This document shows, piece after piece, positions 1-12,234 of a DNA stretch of 64,000 bases; the stretch's first letter is position 1; each line of letters opens with the position of its first letter. Location: the NCBI RefSeq assembly GCF_030272615.1, contig NC_081412.1, positions 668,301,852-668,365,851 of the forward strand, in the 5' to 3' direction. A program made the position numbers and the translations under genes. The DNA comes from Cryptomeria japonica. Its lineage: Eukaryota > Streptophyta > Pinopsida > Cupressales > Cupressaceae. The notes under the pieces are model-generated. The model ran no database searches and was not told the DNA's origin. It was given only the letters and a program-made list of their open reading frames with translations.

Positions 1-305
1 CCGCAGCTTCATCCCATATCCCTATCTCTGTTTATAAGTGAATCTTTCCTACTTTACATGCATTCCTAGTTCAATCTTTCTATCTACATTCTTTACAAAA
101 GAGGGTATCCTTGATGTCACAACCCTTGAAACTCATATAGAATCCAATCTTGCATTATGTGGGATTGGATCTTGTGGGTTTCAACCCCTCTTTTGAATGT
201 AAAGTCTCTCCTAAGTGAAAACCATCAACCCTAGTGACTCTCCCTTCTCTCTCCTTGGAGATTGGGGAGGGGAGAACGACTAGGGTTCGATTTTTCCGCT
301 TTACA
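1..305 (+). repeat. possible 3' end of an LTR inserted in LINE-1
   Basis: This stretch has no coding sequence. It ends in a G-rich block followed by TTCCGCTTTACA at about 294-305, which resembles the TG...ACA end of a plant gypsy LTR. The recognisable LINE-1 reverse transcriptase stops at about 320, so an LTR may have landed there. Only one end is visible, so this could equally be unrelated flanking DNA. Confidence 0.3.
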
Positions 306-2756
306 CTAACAATAGATACTTTTGGAGACTTCAAAATAGACTTGATGAGAACAATTTTACCCGCCAAAGTTAACCATCTATGATTCCATGAGAGAATTCT
401 TTTAGAAATGACTGAAATAATCTTATCCCAAAAACCAATCTTATCCTATTTAACAAAGAAAGGAATCCCAAGGTAAGTACATGGAAGATTTCTAGTCTCA
501 AATCCCCAAAAGGATTGCAACCTATGTTGAACTAGTTGTGATGTATTAAGGAAAAAAATCTTTGATTTATCACCATTCACTTTCTGACCAGAAAACAATG
601 CATAATTTTGTATTATTCCTTTAATCACTTTTGCCTCAAGTAACGAAGCATGTCCAAATAACAAAGTATCATCTACAAAGAGACAATGAGAAATACTTTG
701 GGGAATATTCTGAATCCTTATACCTTTCCAAAGCCCACCCACTTTAGCAGCCCTAATAGCCCAACTAAAGGTTTCGGCTAGGAGAATAAACGAAAAGGGA
801 GAAAGGGGATCTCCTTGTCTCAAACCCCTAGAGGAAGTGAAAAAACAACAAGGAGAACCATTAATTAAAACCGAGAATCTTGCAGAAGAAATACATGCAC
901 GAATCCATTTGACCCAGGCCTTGGAAAAACCTAACTTCTCAAGAACAACACATAAAGCCCCCCCACTCTACTCTATCATAAGCCTTCATCATGTCTAGTT
1001 TAAGTATCATGGTTGGGGTTCTTTGGGTGGAAATAGAATGCAACACCTCATGTGCTACAATTGCACCCTCTGTCGTCTCCCTTTTGGGAACAAAACCACC
1101 TTGCTCCAATGAAATGATCCTAGGTATAATTTTTGCCAACCTAGTGGAAATTGCCTTCGTAAATATTTTATACAAAGTGTTACATAAAGCAATGGGGTAG
1201 AAGTCAATAAAAGTCTTAGTATCCTCTTTTTTAGGAATAATTGCAATCATTGTAGTATTAAGTTATTTTAAAATAGACCTATTTCTCCTAGCTTCCTCGA
1301 GAGCCAACAAAACATCATTTCCCACAAAATCCCAATATTTCTGAAAAAATAAAGGAGTAAAACCATCTGGTCCTGGAGCTTTATCCGGATTCATGGAAAA
1401 GACAACACTCTTAAATTATTCTAAGGAAAAGGGAGACATCAACATCTTGTTGTCTTCCAAAGATACTAAAGGAGGAATATTAGATATAATATCATTGTTG
1501 AGATTTCCATTTTTCAAAGATAATAATGACTTAAAAAACCTAACTGCCTCTGAAGCAATGTCTTCTGGCTCTATCAATAAATTCCCATTCTGACACTGAA
1601 TACAAGATATTCTATTCTTACATCTTTTAATCTTACTTGAAGAATGACAAAACTTTGTGTTCCTGTCACCATCTGAAAGCCATAACTCTCTAGATTTATG
1701 TCTCCAATAGATTTCCTCTCTAGCTAACACCTCCTCAAGCTATAATTTTAGTGACTTCAATTCATCAAAAACTTGTGGCACCATACCATGTTTAAGCACA
1801 TGAGTATTAAAACACTCAATCATATCTTGAATCCTTTGTTTCTCCTGAAAAAAGTTCTTAAAATGCGAGATATTCCATTCCCTAATATTCAATTTCAAAT
1901 AACTTAACTTCTTAGCAATCTAAAACATACGGGACCCAGACTAAAAAGGAGCAGAATTCCACCATTTCATAAGAAGAGGCAAAAAGGAAGAATCCCTAAA
2001 CCACATGGGCTCAAATTTAAATGGAGACTTAAAAGAAGCCCTATCCTCAATAACTGAATGGGAAATTGGAAAATGATCAGAACCCGAGACCAGTAGAATA
2101 GAGGAAAAGAATTCAAAATATGAATCAATCCAATTCTCAGATAACAAAAACTGATCTAATCTCTCAGCAATCTGAGAAAAATCTCTTCTCATGTTTGTCC
2201 ATGTGAAAACCCCATTCTGAGACTTACAATAAAAAAGGCTCATATCAGAAATGAAATCCCCAAAGTCATCCATAATCCTTTTATTAGGGAAAACACCTCC
2301 TCTTTTCTCATCTAAATCAGTGATAGCATTAAAATCACCCCCGAAGATAATAAAGGAACCATGTTTTAAGGGAGAAGAAATCCTCTTTAATTCACCCCAT
2401 AACTTACTCTTCCCTTGAATTCTTGATGGAGCATAAATATTAAAAAGCCAGAATTTAACCTTCAAAATCTTGCTTATAACTAAAGCCAACATCCAATTTG
2501 TAGCAGATGCCACTAATTGTACCTCAATATTATAATTATTCCAAAGCAGTGCCAAACCTCCTGAAGCACCACAAGCCAGAGAAGAAAGAAAATTCCACCT
2601 TCTCCAAGATGAAAAAACCAAATCAGCAGACACCATTTACAACTTTGTTTCTTGCAACATAAAAATATCACACTTAATTAAGTCCATCTAGGACTTAATT
2701 AAGCATCTCTTGTTAGGGTCATTTAAGCCCCTAACATTCCAATAAATAATTCTCAT
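306..2756 (-). pseudogene. LINE-1 ORF2: endonuclease and reverse transcriptase
   Basis: The product would nick target DNA and reverse-transcribe the element RNA there. The start is taken at 2756, where the frame opens with MRIIYWNVRGLNDPNKR, the usual beginning of a plant LINE endonuclease. The endonuclease (2756-1941) shows QETK, GGDFNAI and GSDHFPI. Reverse transcriptase pieces follow: 1730-1416, 1250-939 (LDMMKAYDRVEW) and 823-446 (QGDPLSPFSF, then FVDDTLLF with the catalytic Asp pair). The segment 367-320 (MAGKIVLIKSIL) is the thumb-side motif. Several stops and frameshifts make it non-functional. Confidence 0.82.
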
Positions 2757-2761
2757 TGTTC

Positions 2762-3640
2762 TCAAGGGGAGGCCGAAGCTCCCCTCTTCCCATTAATCAG
2801 GGAATTTTTGCTTTCCCCAAAGCAACCTTGCAAATTATGTTTCACAGCCCCTGATCTTGTCACGAGAGGACTAGTCACAAATATTTTACTCCTCTTTCTT
2901 TTTACACTTACAGGAGTTAGGCATGTTTTCTTAGGCCTACCAAGAGAGACTGAATGTCTCCCTTGCCCACCAGCAGGAGAAAGGGACAAAGTCTTTTGAA
3001 TTCCAACATCAATTTCCATTTGAGTCTTAAGATTATTTGGAGGCCTACCTCTCCTATGAGAAACCATCGATGGTGAAAAAACCGGAGTTGTTTGAACAAT
3101 TGGTAAACTCTTGCATGACTTTGGAGAAGCCAGGATAAATGGATTATCTTCAAACCCAACTCTGTTGTAGCCAAAACTGTAAAAGGATTAGCAGATGCAA
3201 AAATTGGAAGGGTCGAGTTTATACCCCCAAATCATTCTCAATTGAACAAACAACTCTATCAGTAATACCCTCATCCATTTGATGTGCATGCTTGTTAAAA
3301 ATATCATGTACTTGCTAAACCAGATTCTCATCTGGCATAATAACAGGGACAACCTCTGACGAATTACTATTCCCTAAGGAAGATTCATTAGCCATATTAA
3401 TTTCAACATTCAGAGGGGAATTATTAGACACCAAATTCTTAATTTCCTGAACTAAAGAAGCATCATTAGGAAAACCTATGGCAGGTACCTGTTTAATAGT
3501 TTCTATATCAACCACTACATTTTTATCTAAATTCACATTCTTTGAAGAATCCAAAACCTCCTTTTGAGTGCATGAAGACAAATTGTCGTCCTTACCCTTT
3601 GTGTGATTATTTGGCATCTTAGGGAAATCTATCATCAATG
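2762..3640 (-). pseudogene. LINE-1 ORF1-like region (broken)
   Basis: Two open pieces, 3638-3315 and 3067-2762, lie upstream of the endonuclease ORF on the same strand. The first is polar and rich in Asn and Ser. The second is basic and contains a RRGRPP motif like an AT-hook, plus a KRKRS stretch. I cannot see a zinc knuckle. From its position it should be the nucleic-acid-binding ORF1 product of a plant LINE, but the sequence is too decayed for a domain match. Confidence 0.5.
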
Positions 3641-3649
3641 GATGAAATG

Positions 3650-5636
3650 AAAGGAAATTGGAATTTTTAAATTAGGGCCAATGGGATATCATTTAATTTT
3701 AAAATTGACAAAATTAGAATTTTAAAATCAGGGTAGATTATAATTAACCACTTAAATTTAAATATTTTCTTGAAATGAAATGTTGAATTTTGAAGGTATT
3801 TTTTATTTTAGAGGGATCAAAAATTGACAAAATCAGCCAATCTTCTAGATTTATTTTACTAAATATAGTCATAACAGTCTCTTGAAATTTTGAGAAAAAA
3901 AGTCGAAGACCATGTTGAAAGTGCACATAGTCTGACCAACTTTTTTTGAAAATTTCAAGAATGAAAGTTACAATGATTTGAAAGCTAACCCCCAAAAAAT
4001 GGTGGATTTTACGATCTCTATATAGGCAAAATTAAGGTTTGAATGTGAAAATAGGACCGTATTAGGGTTTTGAGAAAAAAAAAAGGGATTGAATTATAAA
4101 TTTGAAAAAGGTCAAACCTAATGGATAAGGACAACTTGAAAAATGTTTAGAAAACTGAAATTGATTGAAATTTGCACAAAATCCAATTAATTTAAAAATT
4201 AGGTTTTTAGGACCTAACCACTTAATTTTTGAGATTTTAAATTTTGAAAAAGGAGGGAAATTGAAAATTTGAGTTTTAGGAGAGGATAATTCTAAAAATA
4301 GTCACAAAACTGAAAATTAAATGGAAATTCAATTTTTGCACAAGTTCAAGATGATTTTTAAAAATTAGGGTTTTGACAATTAACCTCTTGATTTCGTGAA
4401 TTTGATTTGTAAATTGAACAAGATAGTGAAGAAATTGAATTTGACAAACAAAGCAATTTTCAGATCTAAGACAATAGCAAGCAATTTTTACAAAGCACAA
4501 GTTCAATTTCAATTTTAAAAACTAGGGTTTTGAATGAATTAACCACTAAGTTTGCAAAAAAATTAAACTTGTAAATGAAAAATATACAATGATTCTCAAA
4601 ATAAAGCATGCAAGATGTCGGGTTTACCAAAATGTAATGTGGGGAAAAGTGAATGATGGGGAGATCAAGAGGAAATATTTTCTTCCCTCCAAGGAGAGAT
4701 GAAAGTTTCACTATGGATTTCCCTTCAATCACCTCATGCACATTACATTTAAAATAGGGGGGAAATTCACTAGATCCAATCTCTGAGGAAAGAGGTTGAA
4801 TACTAAATGAATTGATAATGAGATGGAAGTGACAAGCTAACCCCTCTTTTAGAATGGAAAATGATTGAATTATGTGTTTTGAGACTGAGTGTAAAAGTAG
4901 CAAAGAACTGATTATAACTCAAGATATAAGTGTGGGATGAAGTTGTGCACCTGGATCTAGTTAAAATATGTTGAGACAAAGTTTCCCTATGAATTTGAGG
5001 AAAAGTTACTGGGATCGTGTTGAAAGTGTACACGGTCCTTCAAAAAATCCGCAAAATGAAAATGGTTTTTCTACCTCTTTAAATAGAGTCCAAATCTTCA
5101 AGAACAGTTGTGCACTTGCAACCTACACATATAAAAGAGAGGAAAAGGGGCAAGGATTGGGGGTTTGCCTTCAGGTCAAGCCCCAGTTTTGGAATTAACC
5201 AAATGATGAAAGAAAGTACTTGCAAGTAAATGTAAATGAAAGACTAAAATGTAATTCACCTCAAGAGAGGTTGTAATAGAAATGTAGGTTGATTTTATTG
5301 TATGAAATTGAATGTTGAAAGGGATCTTCTCTTCAATGGTTGAATCCTTGACTTGAATGCAACACCTAGCCTTGAAGGGAGACTTGAGATGCTCAATGAT
5401 TGAAAGGGATGCTTGAATGCTTGATTGCTCGAACTTGTAACTCATGTAAACTTTCACCTTTTTTTCAATATGCAAATGAGAGGGCAAATGTGACTTATAT
5501 ATTCATCAATTAGGGTTAATAGGCTGATTTTTCATCATAGGCCGACATAGGGGAAGATTTCTCACTTTAATCACAAAGTTCAATGCACTGTTTGAATGAA
5601 GGGGCCCCAAGATAGGGTAGGGACAGGGGTGCTACA
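3650..5636 (-). repeat. non-coding AT-rich block, possible old solo LTR
   Basis: No convincing gene is present. On the minus strand the block begins TGTAGCACCCCTGTCCC (from 5636), a plausible LTR start. I could not fix a matching CA end or a target duplication on the left, where the block meets LINE-1. The short open frames inside are low-complexity and show no known domain. Confidence 0.35.
3700..4640. repeat. degenerate tandem repeats, about 160 bp
   Basis: A module of the form AATTAGGGTTTT followed by TTAACCACTTAATTT recurs near 3715, 4196, 4364 and 4520, with later spacings of roughly 160 bp. It is heavily diverged. The TTAGGG cores are single units inside a longer module, so this is not telomeric repeat. 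Confidence 0.4.
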
Positions 5637-5764
5637 CCCATGTCCTTCATACAGTTTCCAAGGATGAGAAAGTCTCGGGTCTCTGATCAGGCTTGGGGAT
5701 TCAATTCGCTAATGTGAAGACCCTAATGTGGTTGAAAATTTCAAGGGTCACAATTTTATGACAA
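5637..5764. other. short spacer, nothing recognised
   Basis: Between the possible LTR end at 5636 and the first LINE-2 reverse transcriptase codons I see no coding or repeat signature. Confidence 0.3.
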
Positions 5765-6460
5765 TACACTATTGTAGAAGGTATTATAATATCCAATGAA
5801 GCTATTCATTCTATTAAGAATGTAGGTATTGAGAAGATGATTGTTAAATTAGACATTAAAAAGGCTTATGACAAGGTCAAATGGGACTTTTTATTTAAAG
5901 TTCTACAAAAGTTCAAGATCTATCATAGTTGGAATGAGTGGTTTAAGGGTTGTATCTGAACCCCAAGGTATTTGGTTTTGGTAAATGGTAGTCCACAATG
6001 TTATTTTGAATCCTCAAGAGGGCTCAGGCAAGAGGATCCTATCTCCTCTTTCCTTTTCATTATTATGGAAGAATCACTAGGGTGGATGATATATTTGCAA
6101 AGGAGTGAAGTGACCTAGAAAGGTATTAAAGTGGCTCAAGGGGTTAGATCAATTTCTCATTCATAATTTTATGATGACACTCTTCTGTTAGGGAATGCTT
6201 CTTTTTGAGAAGTTTGGGTAATGAAGTGCACTTTAGATAGTTGTAGTGGTTTCTCCGGGTAGATGATTAATTGGAGAAAATCAGATTTTTTTTTTTTAAT
6301 ACACCAATTCAAAAATAGAGAGAAATTTCCTAGATTTAGAAATGAATATTGGTGGTCTACTAGGAAAATATCTTGGCATCCCCTCTTTGAAGGGGCAAGT
6401 TGTTCCTCTATTTGGAAAGGCTTGTTTGATTGTTGCTTGCGATGGATTACTTCATTTGAT
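5765..6460 (+). pseudogene. LINE-2 reverse transcriptase palm (broken)
   Basis: The region begins within the RT fingers (EGIIISNEAIHSI) and continues through VKLDIKKAYDKVKWDFL, the first catalytic Asp motif. GLRQEDPIS corresponds to the usual RQGDPLS, and FYDDTLLLGNASF holds the Asp pair. Several stop codons interrupt it. The frame closes in a GIPLFEGA-like stretch and then loses LINE similarity over about 60 bp before the inserted LTR, so some RT sequence was also deleted. Confidence 0.75.
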
Positions 6461-6520
6461 TGAATTTTGATGTTGAAATTTGTGATTTGAGTGATCTCTT
6501 ATTATTCTATGATGTGTATG

Positions 6521-7861
6521 TGTTGGCAGCAACAAAGCAGGAAAATTAAGAAGGGGGTGAATCAGTTTTCACTAAACTCAACCAAATTAATCTAAACTTT
6601 AGATTTGATCAATAACAACAATAGAAAAGATAAAACCCACATCAAAAACACACATAATACATGAATTTTTGATGTGGAAAACCCAGTTAAGGGAAAAACC
6701 ATGGTGGGAACCTACCCACAATATGATGATACTATGTAGTAGTATGTGTAAATATTACATTGGGGAATGCACATGCATTCAGGCACACTACCTAGAGCTC
6801 ATTGCTCAAAACAACAAATGAAAACAACCTTGGGAAGGCTCACTACCTTAAATAGATTGAACACCAATCCAAATTACATGAACTAAAGGAATATCATCTC
6901 CAAATGCCTGATCACAGTTCTAGTTAAGCACACTATCTGCACAACAACACTTCTCTACACTTCTCAACTATCAAAAGATAAATTCACTTGTTCACTCATA
7001 CAATACTCTCACAGATATTAGATACAACTATAGACACTCACAAACACTCAACATTCATGATTACATCACTAATTTATATAAATCATCAACCTTGACCTCA
7101 AGGTTGGGTCAACACATAAGACCTAATTACAAAATTATACCACACAATACATAAATCTATAATTGGACCAACACAATGTCAACAAGGACATATAATTGAC
7201 CCAAATAAAATTCTTAAACATGTAACACCGCCAAATAACTCACCAAGATCATCCACAACACGCTAAACCATCAAATATGTTGCATAACACGAAAAATACC
7301 ATCAGACCAATAAAATTTTCAATAATACACACCACGATCAATGCGGGCCACCAAAATCCATAGAACATAATTAGAGAACATCAACAAGCAATGTGAATTC
7401 CACCAAAATAACCACAACAACATAGATAATAAAAATCATCATTATTTCATCACTGGAGCTCAAGAACACCAACTAAAAAACTAAAAGATACACTTGTGAA
7501 GTTCCAAAGCATGAGCCACCCAAATTCAAGACACACATGAATGTCCCAAACACTCCAAAATCCACACAACATAAGGAATCAATTCTAGAGCAATACAATC
7601 CATAAATTACAACTTTGTAATACAAAACCAACAAAAAAACCAATCACTACACCAGATCACACAACTCGATCAAATCACCTTCTGGAATACTGAAACTCAT
7701 ACTAAATCAGCTAGAGATAAGTATCTCAAAACCCATTAATCCACATCAGCACATATGCAACAAATCACCAAAACCAACTCTCTACAAAAAACCAATTCTC
7801 TACAACACAAGAATATGTTGACATCAATGACAACACATTCCAACAACTCTAATATCCAACA
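6521..7861 (-). mobile_element. solo LTR of a copia-type element
   Basis: The segment starts TGTTGGCAGC and ends ATCCAACA. It contains blocks also found in the LTRs of RLC-1 and NA-1: a G-run before TGAATCAG, a GGGAAAAACCATGGTGGG block, and CCTAGAGCTCATTGCTCAAA. By comparison with those elements it is oriented on the minus strand. No internal region is present, so it is a solo LTR left by recombination. The flanking 5-mers are GTATG and GTACA, a poor match, so the target duplication is decayed or a boundary is off by a few bases. Confidence 0.7.
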
Positions 7862-8760
7862 GTACATGAAAATCCCCATCAAAGTTTTAAAAGTAATTGA
7901 GCAGAAGATGAGGATTTTTTTTTGGAATGGTGCAAGAGAAGAAGATAAAATGCCACTCTTGGCATGGGAAGATATTTGTAGATCAAAACATGGTAATGGT
8001 GTGGGTTTGAGAAATTGGCAAAAAATGAATGAAGCAATGGGTGCTAAACTTGTTTGGTTCATCTACAAAAATCCAAGTCAACTTTGGCTTAAAATTCTAA
8101 GGGCTAAATACAAGTAGATAGTTAGAAGGATCAAAGAATTTTAATAATTAGGAATCCTCCTAGAGGTTCAGCTGCTTGGATCTTTATTGTCTTATGCATA
8201 AAAATTATTACAAAGCATATCACATGGAAAATTGGTGATGAGAGAAGTGCAGATTTTTTGTTAGATTTGTGGGATGGGCTAGAAACTTTAGGAAGTGATC
8301 AAAACTTGGATGAGCTTAGGAGAATCCTTTGTGTGCAATGGGGGTCAAAGGTAAGAGACTATATGAAACCAAAGTTGGTTGATGTCAAATTGGAGTGGGG
8401 ATGGAAATCTATGGAGAATACTCTACAGAATGTGCATTATAAACAATTAGTTGAGGACAATTTTAGGGAAAGGAGAACCCTTTTAGTAGAAAAAGAAGAT
8501 AAGGTGGTGTGGTGTGGAGCAAAAAATGGTAATTACTTAGTGAAAATTGGTTACCAATTTATTGATAGAGCTAAGAGAGAAAAGTGGTGGCCGATAAGTT
8601 TATGTTGGGGGAAAGAATGTCTTCCCAAGGGAGGAGCCTTTGCATGGTTGGTGATCAAAGGAAGAATTCTCACAGGAGAGCGGAGAAAAAAACTAGGCTT
8701 CATGGGTCCTACAAAGTGTGTTGTGTGTGATAAGGAGGAAAATGTTTGCTAGATAGTGTT
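7862..8760 (+). pseudogene. LINE-2 RT C-terminus and zinc-binding region
   Basis: Directly after the solo LTR the frame resumes with YMKIPIKVLKVIEQKMRIFF and WNGAREEDKMPLLAW, the conserved region after the RT thumb. After a break near 8116, the frame 8258-8752 carries the RT-associated zinc-binding pattern: WWPISLCWGKECLPKGGAF, AWLVIKGRILT and CVVCDKEENVC. This region normally joins RT to RNase H. The frame ends at a TAG just past the second Cys pair. Confidence 0.75.
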
Positions 8761-9149
8761 GGATGATGGTTTTGTAAACATTAGAGTGGTATGTGCCCTT
8801 TCCTACAATATTGAAGGATGTATTCTTTGGGTGGATAGTATGTAGGAGGAAACCAGCTTTCACATGAGTATGGAAGATCTGCCCCTCAATGATAGTTTAG
8901 AAATTTTGGAAAGAAAGAAATAGGAGTATTTTTTAGGGTAAATCAGAATCTATGGAGAGAGTTTGCAATATAATTGATACAACTATTGAGGAAGTAGTTT
9001 GTGCAACGACCTCACAACTTTACATAGAGAAGTTTGAATTTACAAAAGAAGATAATCGTATTCAGTAGTGTTGGCCAAAAATTAAATTCAGGCTCATTCA
9101 TGGGCTTTGTCAGATTAATCCGATTGAGGTCCCAAGATGTAAGGTGAAA

Positions 9150-9560
9150 TGGGTGGCTTCTCAACAAGAGTGGCAAAAATAAAACTTTGATGGAGCATCA
9201 AAAGGAAACCCTGGAGCATCAGGGGAAGGTTTCATAATCAGAGATTGGATGGGGAATATCTTGGTGATGGGAGCTCAAAAATTATTGGAGGGAATGAATA
9301 ATGTGGCTGATGTTAAAGCAACCATGTTGACCATCCAATGGGTGATCAGATTGGAAATTCAAAACCTACATCTAGAGGGTGATTCCAAAATAATTACCAA
9401 TACAATAATTAAAGGAGAAGCCCAAGCCTGGCACATGAATAAATTTATTTTCATATTACAAATGATTTAATTTTTTTTTATAAATTATAGCATTTCACAT
9501 GTGTGAAGGGAAAGAAATGAAGTGGAAGATGTACTTTCCAAGTGGGAAACACCAGTTAGT
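9150..9560 (+). pseudogene. LINE-2 RNase H domain
   Basis: A type I RNase H domain removes element RNA from RNA-DNA hybrids. The frame reads NFDGASKGNPGASGEG (first Asp), then the Glu region (VADVKATMLTI, where the expected NEAE-type motif is changed), then LEGDSKIITNTI (Asp). A VEDVLSKWE-like end follows after a break near 9470. One stop lies just upstream of NFDGAS. RNase H domains of this kind are known from plant L1 elements. Confidence 0.75.
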
Positions 9561-10845
9561 GAAGTGGATGAAAATCATGTGGAAAATTTTCATGATCTCT
9601 CAAATAATGACCTAGGAGGAGTTGTACAGTTTGGCATTGCCATTATTACTTTGCACGATCGAGAATGTTGGGATGGTGATTAATCATTTGTTATTGATGT
9701 TTGGGCCCATTTTTTGTTGTGTCTGGAAGTGGTGGTGTAAAGGTGGTGATGAGGATGGAAGCAAATTTTACCCTTTACACTTCCAGGCAACAAATAGTGT
9801 TCATTAGTGACGTTACTACAAAGCAACACAAATGCATTTTCGAGTTTGGAGATGTAAAGTTTGTGCAGATTGTCGAGACCCTTCTAGGTGAGAATTTTTT
9901 GAAGACCATGCACAAGTACCATATGAATGTGGATGTACTCACAATGGTGTTGGACTAGGGTTTGGAGCTAGGTGAGAAGAAGGATTTTCTAGTGTAGGTG
10001 TTGAGGGGGTGCATTAAGGACAACTAGTTGTGCAGGCTTACGAAATTTCTTAAAATGACCATTCTTGGAGCAATTTTTGATGTTGGGGAGGGTCCAAATA
10101 GTGACAATATTCATTAATTGAGAGAGATGATACCTAAATTATTTGATGGCCTTTTGATTGAGATGAGTGTTGAGCTGAAGCCGCAATAGGTTGGGACTCA
10201 CTGAAGCTCTACTTAAAGCAAAGGGAGGTGGAATCTTGTGGTGTTGGGACCTTTGGACCTACAATGAGAGAATTGAAGGTGAAGGGAAAGAGGAAGGCAG
10301 CAGGAATGAGGAGGAGGAATCTGAAAAAATGGATGATAGCACATGAAAGAGTTGTGATGGATCATGCAAAGATGAACAATGCAGGTGACGGTTCAAGTAG
10401 CCTACTTCATAGTGTGACCTAGCCCTGGGTTTCATGGAAATTTTTGTTTTTTCTTTTAAATTTTGATATATAATGTTGGACCAATTTTAAAAGTGTGATT
10501 GGAATGTAAAGAATGATATACTTGTAAATTTGATGCAGAAGTATGAAATTCTTTAGTGGTTTGAGTCTTTGGGTAGTAGTCAGTGTCTTATGTTTGTCCA
10601 TAGGGTTGGGGGTTGAAATTTTGCAATGGTGTTATGTATTTGACATGCGAAAGGGTTGGCTCTTTTTAAATCATGCCAAGTAATTTTTGGTGCCTAGTAT
10701 AGTTTAATGGTGAGGGTTAATGTTTAGCATTGGGTTCTTTATTGGATGTTCACCTATATGGTTTAGGCGATTTGAAATTTTTGTATTGGCTATGTATCTA
10801 CAGATCTTTTATTAATAAAAATATACTTATTACTGACCAAAACAA
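9561..10845 (+). other. LINE-2 3' untranslated region
   Basis: About 1.3 kb follows the RNase H without a recognised domain. Its small open frames (9701-9958, 10228-10422) match nothing I know. Parts recur loosely after the RNase H of LINE-3 (18500-19030), which supports a shared 3' region rather than a separate gene. Confidence 0.5.
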
Positions 10846-11126
10846 ATATGGCCACATTTTTTAATTTTATGAAGTCATAGACATAAAGGAAAAGGCTTAG
10901 GTCCTTTTGAGAATAGCATTATACAACCCATACAAATTAAAGATTTTTTTAGAAATTTTATAAGGTATTTCATATCCACCTATACCTATTATAAAGTCCA
11001 CAAAAATATCCCATTACAAAAATGAAGCTCTGCATAAATGAAATCTTTAGAGAAAGCCCTTTTCTCACCCTCCCTAAATCCAAAATTAATAGATTTATGT
11101 TTAGGACCTTTAACTCCTTTAATCTA
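10846..11126. other. spacer before RLC-1, nothing recognised
   Basis: AT-rich sequence without a coding frame. It continues after RLC-1 at 17868, since the CATTA duplication joins the two sides. Confidence 0.4.
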
Positions 11127-11131
11127 CATTA
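11127..11131. repeat. target site duplication of RLC-1 (left), CATTA
   Basis: CATTA directly precedes the TG of the left LTR and is repeated exactly after the right LTR. Confidence 0.9.
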
Positions 11132-12234
11132 TGTTAGGTCCCAGAGACAACTGAGAAGGGGCGGGGGGGGGGGGGTTGAATCAGTTGTCAAATAAATTCA
11201 AACCAAAAACAACTTAACCAACTTATACACTCAATATCGGTAAACTAGTTTCTTATGTCGGTAGACAGTTTTATCAGTTAACTACAATACCGGTAAAGAT
11301 TAATGCATGAAACTAAAAGGAAATAACATCCACAACACATAACACCAATATTTGTATGTGGAAACCCTGTAAGGGGAAAAACCACAGTGGGAAACGTTAC
11401 CCACAATCAGATGATACTACTGCAGATAGTAAGTGTATACAAATGGGGTTTGCACATAGTAAGTGTATACAAATGGGGTTTGCACATGCAGAAAGGCCAA
11501 GCACCTAGAGCTCACTGCTCAAACACAAAATAGGAGTCACACTGACTACAATTGGATGGTTAAATCCAATAAGAATGTACTGCTTAAATTAGCATCTTCT
11601 ATGTTGGATTCAGTACCAATGTAGTTTTGATTGTCTTCACAAAAACCTTCCTTCAACCTTCAAATAATGTCTGTGTGTATAGCTTTTCTTATTCTCGCAT
11701 ATACCTTCACACAATTTCTTCTTCACATTCCACATCTGATCTTACAAATAGGATCTTACATTTATATCATAACCTAGGACCAATTTTTGTAGGTCAGCTC
11801 TAAAGGATATTACAATAAAATTAATTTACAAATAAATTAATGCCTGATGCAATAACCAATTCAACATGTTGGCTTAATGCATTTACAACAATAATAGATC
11901 ATCTCCATAGCGTGCCATGCTGATCTAGAAAAGATAAGCCTGTCGATGTATAACCTGGACCTATTTGCCAGTAACAACAAATATGCAAATATGAATATGC
12001 TAATGAATAAATCTCCAGGACAAAGTGTTTAAACGATGTCTTCAACATAACCAGGTATTTTCCATTCCATTCCAAGTGTCAATGATCATTATATTCTACC
12101 GGTGTACCAGATTCCAGTGACTGTGCATGAGTCATTTGCTTGCCGGTGAATGTTGCTGATTCTCCAAAGTGCCAGAGTTGATAAGTGTTAGTAGGTGTTG
12201 ACATCAATGACAAAACCATACCAAAATACCAACA
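11132..12234 (-). repeat. RLC-1 3' LTR
   Basis: Starts TGTTAGGTCCC and ends AATACCAACA in plus coordinates. It contains a run of 13 G (11163-11175), which is a C-run in the element's U5. A TATA-like element lies on the minus strand at about 11761-11768 (GATATAAA). A 30-bp direct duplication (11428-11457 and 11458-11487) is absent from the other LTR and explains most of the length difference. Confidence 0.92.

Larger units (their letters stand above)
306..3640 (-). mobile_element. LINE-1: degenerate L1-type non-LTR retrotransposon
   Basis: Reading leftwards from 3640 there is an ORF1-like region, then an apurinic endonuclease domain, then a reverse transcriptase. This is the standard order of plant L1 elements. 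The copy carries many stops and frameshifts and loses its C-terminal region and 3' tail near 306, where other sequence begins. No target duplication or A-tail is visible. Confidence 0.8.
5765..10845 (+). mobile_element. LINE-2: L1-type LINE with RNase H, split by a solo LTR
   Basis: Reverse transcriptase, RT-linked zinc-binding region and RNase H appear in order on the plus strand, followed by a long 3' region. The 5' half (ORF1, endonuclease, RT fingers) is missing, as in a 5'-truncated LINE insertion. A 1.3-kb LTR (6521-7861) interrupts the RT. The 3' end is placed where the text becomes ATTAATAAAAATATAC near 10820-10845; the exact end is uncertain. Confidence 0.75.

Noticed and set aside
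3700-4640. TTAGGGTTT units as telomeric repeats
   Set aside because: They occur singly within longer AT-rich modules at about 160-bp spacing, not as tandem 7-mers.
4466-5487. Minus-strand open frames in the AT-rich block
   Set aside because: Low-complexity composition, no known domain, no shared frame elsewhere.
9701-10422. Small open frames after LINE-2 RNase H as host genes
   Set aside because: No domain, and they lie in the LINE 3' region; parts recur after LINE-3.
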